A DNA stretch of 35,823 nt from Clostridia bacterium (lineage in GTDB: Bacteria > Bacillota > Clostridia > Oscillospirales > Acutalibacteraceae). The stretch covers positions 1 to 35,823 of the forward strand of contig JAFRPB010000048.1 in assembly GCA_017429345.1 (NCBI GenBank), given 5' to 3'. Within the stretch, counting starts at the first letter, position 1, and each line of letters opens with the position of its first letter. This document shows, piece by piece, positions 30,469 through 35,823 of this stretch. The notes below the pieces were generated by a model. It ran no database searches, was not told the DNA's origin, and saw only the letters and a program-made list of their open reading frames with translations. A program made the position numbers and the translations under genes.

Positions 30469-33400
30469 ATGAAAAAAAAGATTGCAGTTTTTCTTGTACT
30501 GATAGTAGTTTTTCTTCAGCTGCCGATCTCATCTTTTGCGGCGGAATCATATAATATCACATTCGGTGTTGAATTCGGACAACCTGAAGCCCGGACTCAA
30601 CTGGACATGATTAATAATCTGCGCAAAAACGATGCGTGGTATTATAATGAAGACAATACGAAATATGTACCGGAGAATTTATCGCCGTTAAGCTACGATT
30701 ATCTGCTGGAAGAATACGCGATGCAGCGTGCGGCGGAGATCGCAGTCTATTATTCTCATGAACGTCCCGACGGGACGTCAAGAGGAATCGACGACTTTCC
30801 CAGCTCGTATACTTCCCGTGGGGAAAACATTGCCTACGGATATGATACCTCGGCTGAAGTGTTTGACGCTTGGTGTGAGACAAATGAAGATTACGACGGG
30901 CAGGGACACCGGAGAAATATACTCGGGAGTTTTGAATGCGTCGCCGTGGGTCACGCAATCGTTGACGGAACGCATTTCTGGGTGCAGGAATTCGGATCGC
31001 CGAAATCCGACCGTGCGTATACTGAGCCTGTAGACGGGGACCAGACCGTTGCCGTTTCGTTTGCTCCTTCAATTGTCGGTTATTATTCTGTTCATGCAGA
31101 TCAGACGCCCATCCGTATCGCTGTCGGTGATACGGCCGAGATTCCCGTGCTCAGCTCCATGCAGATCGATAACGCGGGAGATACAATAAACTTATACAAT
31201 TTGACGATCGAATCTGCAGATACGGTGCCGTCGATTTCGGACGAAACAATTGCGAAAATTGAAGACGGAAAAATTGTCGGCTTAACGCCGGGAGAAACAA
31301 GCGTCAATATTGCGGCATTTAACAGAGCAGATTATGTTAAAATTATAGTTTCCGATTCGATAACCTACGGGCAATGCGGTGATAACGCTTATTATACTTT
31401 GAATAATAAAACGGGCGAGCTTGTTATTTCCGGAAGCGGGAAGATATGGGATACAATGCAGACGGATAATTTTTCTTATGAATACTGCGGATACTTTAAT
31501 GACGGTGAAAGAATAGTCGACCGCGGTTTTTCTTATTACTCGGATTATATCACAAGTGTGGTAATTTCCGAAGGAATTACAGAGATAGGAGACGACGTCT
31601 TTCATTTGTGCGGAAATATAGTATCCGTTGAATTGCCGGAATCGCTGGAAACGATAGGATATAGAGCGTTCAAAGGATGCAGAGAATTGAAATCCGTTGA
31701 TTTGCCTGATCACATGGGGATAATAAAGGAATATGCTTTTCAGGAAAGCGGTATAGAGTATATCGATTTTTACGGACGGTGTTTCAATCTTGATCCGCAC
31801 GCATTTGACGATACTCCGTTTTATGATGCATATACTTACACGGAATACGGTTGTACATATCTTGACAAGTATCTGATTCACGTGGATTTTAACTATGACG
31901 GAGAATATCGGATCAAGGACGGTACGGTCGGTTTGTGCGATCATGCGTTTGGCTCCTATGCAAATGAGTATTTAGAAGATGTTTATTGTGAAAATCTGAA
32001 AAAGATTGAGATCCCGGATTCGGTGCTCTATATCGGTGATTATGCTTTTCATGGTTGTATTAATCTGAAGGAGCTCGTATTCGGCAGCGGCGTCAGATCG
32101 ATTGGATATGACGCTTTCGGAATGTGCTCGTCGCTGGAGGAAGTCTCCTTGCCGAAGGATCTGGAGTCCTTAGGCGACAACGTCTTTGTTGATTGCGGCG
32201 CCTTGACAACCGTAAAAGATTGGCCTCGCAGGGTTGGCAGAATACCGAAAAATACATTTTCCAATTGCAATGCGTTAAAGGAATTTGTGATTCCGGACAG
32301 CGTTACAACAATTGAGAGCGGTGCTTTTTGGTTCTGCAAAAGCCTTGAATCCGTTGAAATACCCGACAGCGTAACGGAAATCGGGGAGATGGCGTTTGGA
32401 CAATGTGAAAATATATCAAGCATTTCGCTGGGGAAAAACGTCCGGGAGATCGGATATGAAGCGTTTGACGGAACAAGTGCGGAGAAAATCTATATTCCTG
32501 CCAAAGTGGAAGAAATCGGTTTCGCAGCATTTTATGGAAATAAACTTTCCGCTTTTGATGTCGACCGTCAGAATAAATATTTCGCTTCAGATAAATATGG
32601 CGTTCTGTTTGATAAGAATTTGACGAAACTGCTGCAGTATCCGGCAGGAAATACGCAAAAAGAGTATACGGTGCCGGAGAGCGTTAAAACAATCGGGAAA
32701 GAAGCATTTTCCTCTTGTTCCGCGCTGGAGAAAATCAATCTCTGCGACGGCTTGGAAACGATCGAAGAAAACGCTTTTTACTTCTGTTTTATCCGTGAAA
32801 TGTTTTTGCCTGAATCTGTAAACAGTATCAGTGATACGGCTTTTCTGTTTTGCAAAGGATTGTCGAGATTTATTGTTGATGAACGCAACGAAAACTTCTC
32901 CTCAGATGAATCGGGAGTATTGTTTAATAAGGATAAGACGGAATTGATTGTGTATCCGTATATGAAGTATAGTTATACTTATTCTGTCCCTTCTTCCGCA
33001 AGAAAGGTTTCGCCCGGTTTCTTTGAAGCTCAGGACCTGATATATATAGATGCGTCTTGTGTTAAAAATACCAACGTTTACTGTTTGGATTGCCCGGATC
33101 TTCGTTATATAAAAATTGCGGATGATCTGACCGAATGGGATGATAATCAAACTTATCACATTTACAAGGATTGTGAATCTCTTGAAGCAATTATCATTGA
33201 CGGCGAATTGTCGAAACAAACATACAGTATGCTGTATTCGCCTTATGTGAAAATTTATGCGGATACTTGTTTTGACGGTTATGAAGAGTACAAAGCGGCA
33301 GGTTTTGATACTTTTGTTCAGAAGTGCGAGTCGTGCGCCTTTGAATTAACGGAAGAGGTTCTGTTTTGTGAGTCTGAAAGAGATGGATACCGGATTTATA

Positions 33401-34821
33401 AATGCGTCAACTGCGGCTGCCCGAAAGTTGAAGCGGTCGCACCGATCGGTCATAGCTTTGTCGAAGTATCCGGAACGGAGTTTTGCGACGCCGAAGGGGA
33501 AGTAGTTTACCGCTGTGAGAATTGCGGTAATTATGATACTAAACCGGTTCCGGCGACAGGACACGATTGGAGTAAGTGGACTGAACTGGATGAATACTCG
33601 CATCAGAGAGTCTGTAAAAAAGACCCGACACATGTTGAGACTGCCGAGCATACGTGGAACAAGGGCAAGGTCACGACGAAAGCTACCTGCGAGAGGGACG
33701 GCGTAAAGACCTACACCTGCACCGTCTGCAAGGCGACGAGACAAGAGACGATCCCGGCGACCGGTCACGCGTTCGGCGAGTGGAAAGAGCTGAACGAAAA
33801 CGAGCATCAGAGAATCTGCGCCAACGATGCAAATCACGTTGAGACCGCAGCGCATACGTGGAACAAGGGCAAAGTCACGACGGCAGCAACTTGTGAGACG
33901 GACGGCGTAAAAACTTATACTTGCACCGCTTGCAAAGCGACCAAAACAGAGAAGATTCCCGCGACCGGTCACGCGTTCGGCGCATGGACGGAGCTTGATG
34001 AAAACGAGCATCAAAGAGTCTGCGCAAACGACGCAAATCACGTCGAGACCGCAGCGCACACATGGAATAAAGGTAAAATCACGACGAAAGCCACCTGCGA
34101 AACCGAAGGCGTGAAGACCTATACCTGCACCGTCTGCAAAGCGACAAAAACCGAGGTCATTCCCGCGACCGGTCACGCGTTCGGCGCATGGACAGAGCTT
34201 GACGGCGAAAAGCATCAGCGCGTCTGCTCGAACGATCCGAGCCACATTGAGACCGCCGCGCACAATTGGAACAATGGCAAGGTCACGAAAGAACCGGCTC
34301 CCGGCGTTGAAGGGGAGATGCAGTTTGAATGCAAAGACTGCGGCACAGTAAAGAGCGAACCGGTCGAAGCACTGCCCGTTGAGACAGAGGCCCCGACGAC
34401 AGAGGTCCCGACGACAGAATCTCCGACGACGGAAGCCCCGACAACGGAAGCCCCGACAACGGAAGCCCCGACAACAGTAGCTCCCACGACGGAAGCCCCG
34501 ACAACAGAAGCCCCCACGACGGAAGCGCCTACAACGGAGGCCCCGACGACAGAAACTCCGACGACGGAAGCCCCCACAACCACAGAGCCGACGCAGTATT
34601 ATACCCTCGGCGACGTGAACATGGACGGCAAGATCAATTCTGCCGACGCGCGTCTTGCGCTCCGCGCTGCCGCGAAGGTAGAAACGTTGACCGAAACGCA
34701 GACCCTTCTCGCCGACGTGAGCGACGACGGCAAGGTCAAGGCTGCCGACGCGAGGACGATCCTTCGCATCGCGGCGAAGCTCGAGCCGAAGCCGGAGAAG
34801 CAGATCCCCGCCGCGGCTTGA
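30469..34821 (+). CDS. Secreted CAP-domain / BspA-like LRR / dockerin multidomain protein
   Basis: 1450 residues. The signal peptide (residues 1-26) ends SSFAA. The CAP/SCP domain, about 45-177, has SHERPDG (H97), GENIA (E119) and GHRRNIL (H147). A bacterial Ig-like (BIG2-type) segment lies at about 210-295. Many BspA-type LRR_5 repeats (IPDSVTTIESGAFWFCKSLESVEI pattern, about 300-940) follow, then a Cys-rich region with CxxC pairs (about 950-1030). Four 68-residue repeats (1031-1302) and a Thr/Pro/Glu linker of PTTEA units (about 1305-1373) lead to a type I dockerin (1381-1440) with two calcium loops, DVNMDGKINSAD and DVSDDGKVKAAD. It should be exported and anchored by a cohesin. Binding or adhesion is inferred; no catalytic carbohydrate domain is seen. 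The LRR part is more AT-rich than the C-terminal part. Confidence 0.88.
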   Translation: MKKKIAVFLVLIVVFLQLPISSFAAESYNITFGVEFGQPEARTQLDMINNLRKNDAWYYNEDNTKYVPENLSPLSYDYLLEEYAMQRAAEIAVYYSHERPDGTSRGIDDFPSSYTSRGENIAYGYDTSAEVFDAWCETNEDYDGQGHRRNILGSFECVAVGHAIVDGTHFWVQEFGSPKSDRAYTEPVDGDQTVAVSFAPSIVGYYSVHADQTPIRIAVGDTAEIPVLSSMQIDNAGDTINLYNLTIESADTVPSISDETIAKIEDGKIVGLTPGETSVNIAAFNRADYVKIIVSDSITYGQCGDNAYYTLNNKTGELVISGSGKIWDTMQTDNFSYEYCGYFNDGERIVDRGFSYYSDYITSVVISEGITEIGDDVFHLCGNIVSVELPESLETIGYRAFKGCRELKSVDLPDHMGIIKEYAFQESGIEYIDFYGRCFNLDPHAFDDTPFYDAYTYTEYGCTYLDKYLIHVDFNYDGEYRIKDGTVGLCDHAFGSYANEYLEDVYCENLKKIEIPDSVLYIGDYAFHGCINLKELVFGSGVRSIGYDAFGMCSSLEEVSLPKDLESLGDNVFVDCGALTTVKDWPRRVGRIPKNTFSNCNALKEFVIPDSVTTIESGAFWFCKSLESVEIPDSVTEIGEMAFGQCENISSISLGKNVREIGYEAFDGTSAEKIYIPAKVEEIGFAAFYGNKLSAFDVDRQNKYFASDKYGVLFDKNLTKLLQYPAGNTQKEYTVPESVKTIGKEAFSSCSALEKINLCDGLETIEENAFYFCFIREMFLPESVNSISDTAFLFCKGLSRFIVDERNENFSSDESGVLFNKDKTELIVYPYMKYSYTYSVPSSARKVSPGFFEAQDLIYIDASCVKNTNVYCLDCPDLRYIKIADDLTEWDDNQTYHIYKDCESLEAIIIDGELSKQTYSMLYSPYVKIYADTCFDGYEEYKAAGFDTFVQKCESCAFELTEEVLFCESERDGYRIYKCVNCGCPKVEAVAPIGHSFVEVSGTEFCDAEGEVVYRCENCGNYDTKPVPATGHDWSKWTELDEYSHQRVCKKDPTHVETAEHTWNKGKVTTKATCERDGVKTYTCTVCKATRQETIPATGHAFGEWKELNENEHQRICANDANHVETAAHTWNKGKVTTAATCETDGVKTYTCTACKATKTEKIPATGHAFGAWTELDENEHQRVCANDANHVETAAHTWNKGKITTKATCETEGVKTYTCTVCKATKTEVIPATGHAFGAWTELDGEKHQRVCSNDPSHIETAAHNWNNGKVTKEPAPGVEGEMQFECKDCGTVKSEPVEALPVETEAPTTEVPTTESPTTEAPTTEAPTTEAPTTVAPTTEAPTTEAPTTEAPTTEAPTTETPTTEAPTTTEPTQYYTLGDVNMDGKINSADARLALRAAAKVETLTETQTLLADVSDDGKVKAADARTILRIAAKLEPKPEKQIPAAA
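33559..34374 (+). repeat. Four tandem 204-bp repeats within the dockerin protein gene
   Basis: Units begin at 33559, 33763, 33967 and 34171, each exactly 204 bp (68 residues). The protein unit starts GHxFGxWxEL, contains HQRxC, HVETAAHTWNKGKVTT and a CxxC pair, and ends IPAT. Units 2 and 3 are the closest; unit 4 diverges in its second half and ends in GEMQFECKDCGTV. Recent amplification by unequal recombination is likely. Confidence 0.92.
34391..34590 (+). repeat. 15-bp repeats encoding a PTTEA linker
   Basis: About 13 units of PTTEA and variants (PTTEV, PTTES, PTTVA, PTTET) join the repeat region to the dockerin. Synonymous codons vary between units (CCG/CCC/CCT, ACG/ACA, GAA/GAG). A linker of this type is typical between modules of cellulosomal and other extracellular proteins. 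Confidence 0.9.
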
Positions 34822-34857
34822 TGAAATTCTCTTTTCCGACAGAGAATCCGCGCTTTG

Positions 34858-35014
34858 TCCCGCGAGGTTTGATAAAACCGACCGGGACAAGGCGCGGCAT
34901 CCTACGCGGCGAGATCAGCCTCGTCTTCTCTCAAATCCTCGAGCAGTGCGGCGTGTTTGCCCGCATCTTCGAGGATATGGCGCAATTCGACAATTTGCGG
35001 ATAGCGTAAAATAA
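34858..35014 (+). pseudogene. Decayed duplicate of the galT 3' end
   Basis: The segment aligns with the last 160 nt of galT (30268-30426) and its stop. In one frame it reads EISLVFSQILEQCGVFAR, matching IGLVFSQILEQCGVFAR of GalT. By eye identity over the central 80 nt is about three quarters, with many differences in third codon positions. Two deletions (2 nt near 34887 and 1 nt near 34991) shift the frame, and no 5' part of galT is present, so it is not functional. The open frame beginning at 34818 that includes it starts inside the end of the preceding gene and is not considered a gene. Confidence 0.85.
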
Positions 35015-35092
35015 TCCGGGATCACTGTAAAATCTCCTGTTTTTCTCCGCAGATTCAGACCTGCATAACTTTCTTTTGAATATGTTGTATTT

Positions 35093-35114
35093 AAAACAGA
35101 GTCTCTGTTTTTTT
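35093..35114 (+). terminator. Possible terminator in the gap before the last gene
   Basis: The 8-bp stem AAAACAGA (35093-35100) / TCTGTTTT (35104-35111) with a 3-nt loop runs into further T residues. It may be nested in a larger structure, because TCTCCGC at 35044-35050 can pair with GCGGAGA at 35117-35123, which is followed by another T run. The stem is AT-rich, so its strength is uncertain. Confidence 0.5.
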
Positions 35115-35160
35115 GGCGGAGATTCTTTTTTTGTTAAAAATATATACTCGGAATAGTATG

Positions 35161-35189
35161 TTGACTTTATAATGTTAATATGATACATT
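35161..35189 (+). promoter_or_regulatory. Probable extended -10 promoter of the second LRR gene
   Basis: TTGACT, exactly 17 nt, then TACATT with TG in the extended -10 position. The start codon is 44 nt beyond the -10, with AAAGGAG in between. Confidence 0.75.
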
Positions 35190-35232
35190 TAATGTGTAAA
35201 ATAATAGTGGTTTATAACAAAGGAGTGTTACT

Positions 35233-35823
35233 ATGAGTTCTTTAAAAAAGGTCTTTTCAGTATTTCTTGTTGTTGTGATACTGTTTACATTTGCGCCGAT
35301 GAACGGTTTTGTCGGATTAAAACTGCCCTCATGGAGATTGAATGAAACATTTGGAACTTTTCTCTCTTATATTGCTCATGCAGAAGACATGAAAGAGGGA
35401 GTATTTACTTTTAGACCTGTTGATGATGACTCAGCTATTATAGTAAAAGTTGATTCTGATGTAAGTGGATCTTTAAAAATACCGAGTGAAATCGGTGGGT
35501 ATTCTGTTGTTGAAATAGCATCTGAATCGTTTAGAGAGTGTGAAAAAATAACAAGTCTTGAAATTCCTGATAGTGTTATTTCGATAGGAAATTATGCCTT
35601 TGCGAACTGTGTGTCTTTAACAAGTGTTGATCTCGGAACCGGGGTCCAGACAATGGGATGCGCAGTTTTTATGAACGATGTAAAGTTGACGGAGATTGTT
35701 GTTCCTGCATCATTAAAGAATTGCAATGGTACGGGATGGATAAGTCTATATCCCGATACGGATTATTCAAATAGCTACAGTAATGTAGGGACATTTGGCG
35801 GTAGTTATATTAAAACTGCGACA
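35233..35823 (+). CDS. Secreted BspA-like leucine-rich-repeat protein (partial)
   Basis: The frame is open from ATG 35233 to the window edge (197 codons), so the 3' end is missing. The N terminus has a basic start and a hydrophobic segment (KKVFSVFLVVVILFTFAPMNGF) that looks like a signal peptide or anchor. LRR_5 units follow from about residue 85: ECEKITSLEIPDSVISIGNYAF and ANCVSLTSVDLGTGVQ are typical BspA-like repeats. AAAGGAG precedes the ATG. Codon use is clearly more AT-rich than in the housekeeping genes, which suggests acquisition by transfer. Together with the preceding dockerin protein it forms a pair of LRR surface proteins. Confidence 0.85.
   Translation, partial: MSSLKKVFSVFLVVVILFTFAPMNGFVGLKLPSWRLNETFGTFLSYIAHAEDMKEGVFTFRPVDDDSAIIVKVDSDVSGSLKIPSEIGGYSVVEIASESFRECEKITSLEIPDSVISIGNYAFANCVSLTSVDLGTGVQTMGCAVFMNDVKLTEIVVPASLKNCNGTGWISLYPDTDYSNSYSNVGTFGGSYIKTAT

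Noticed and set aside
33346-34890. 514-codon minus-strand frame opposite the 3' end of the dockerin protein gene
   Set aside because: Its composition (runs of Arg, Gly, Cys, Phe) mirrors the repeats on the plus strand, where signal peptide, repeats and dockerin are coherent.
34818-35009. 63-codon plus-strand open frame as a small gene
   Set aside because: Its second half is a frameshifted galT remnant, and it starts inside the end of the previous gene without a ribosome binding site of its own.

Overview
The window comes from an endospore-forming member of the Clostridia (Bacillota). The evidence is a complete eight-gene spoIIIA operon, a type III glutamine synthetase, a Firmicutes-type GalT, and the gene order nusB ... 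xseA-xseB-ispA-dxs-tlyA-nadK-argR-recN. A secreted protein with a C-terminal dockerin, next to BspA-like leucine-rich-repeat proteins, suggests a gut or rumen relative of the Ruminococcaceae/Oscillospirales. That placement is an inference; the window has no rRNA marker.

Layout. (1) 0.2-2.3 kb, minus strand: glutamine synthetase III with a strong terminator. (2) 2.5-6.0 kb: a small RelA/SpoT-like HD hydrolase and an M16C metallopeptidase, closed by a terminator. (3) 6.2-10.9 kb: spoIIIAA-AH, the feeding-tube/channel operon of the forespore-mother cell interface. (4) 10.9-16.5 kb: an accessory block that interrupts the usual spoIIIA-nusB neighbourhood. It holds a GT2 glycosyltransferase, a minus-strand operon for a dTDP-3-amino-type deoxysugar (DegT aminotransferase, FdtA/QdtA-like cupin, RmlB) and a GPH-family sugar transporter. 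(5) 16.7-26.1 kb: a tightly packed housekeeping run: nusB, a divergent Kae1/TsaD-like protein, xseAB, ispA, dxs, tlyA and nadK, then argR behind its own promoter with an overlapping ARG box, then recN. In Bacillus and many Clostridia spoIVB and spo0A follow recN; here they do not. (6) 26.4-30.4 kb: a TIM-barrel sugar isomerase, tyrS and galT, each preceded by an unusual repeat tract. (7) 30.5-35.8 kb: a 1450-residue secreted CAP/LRR/repeat/dockerin protein, a decayed duplicate of the 3' end of galT, and a second LRR protein cut by the window edge.

The least explained signal is a family of intergenic elements at about 10.93, 14.81, 26.14, 27.28 and 28.65 kb. They are built of diverged 7-bp words kept in strict 7-bp phase, often combined with short perfect palindromes and sometimes arranged as inverted repeats around an AT-rich core. 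Two copies 11 kb apart share an identical 30-bp segment in opposite orientation. They contain no reading frame, and three of them end directly at the ribosome binding site of the next gene. The second notable signal is the diverged galT tail on the far side of the dockerin protein gene, which marks a recombination or insertion event at the galT 3' end.

Bases 1-143 hold only short open frames with no recognisable product. No tRNA, rRNA, CRISPR array, transposase or phage gene was seen.
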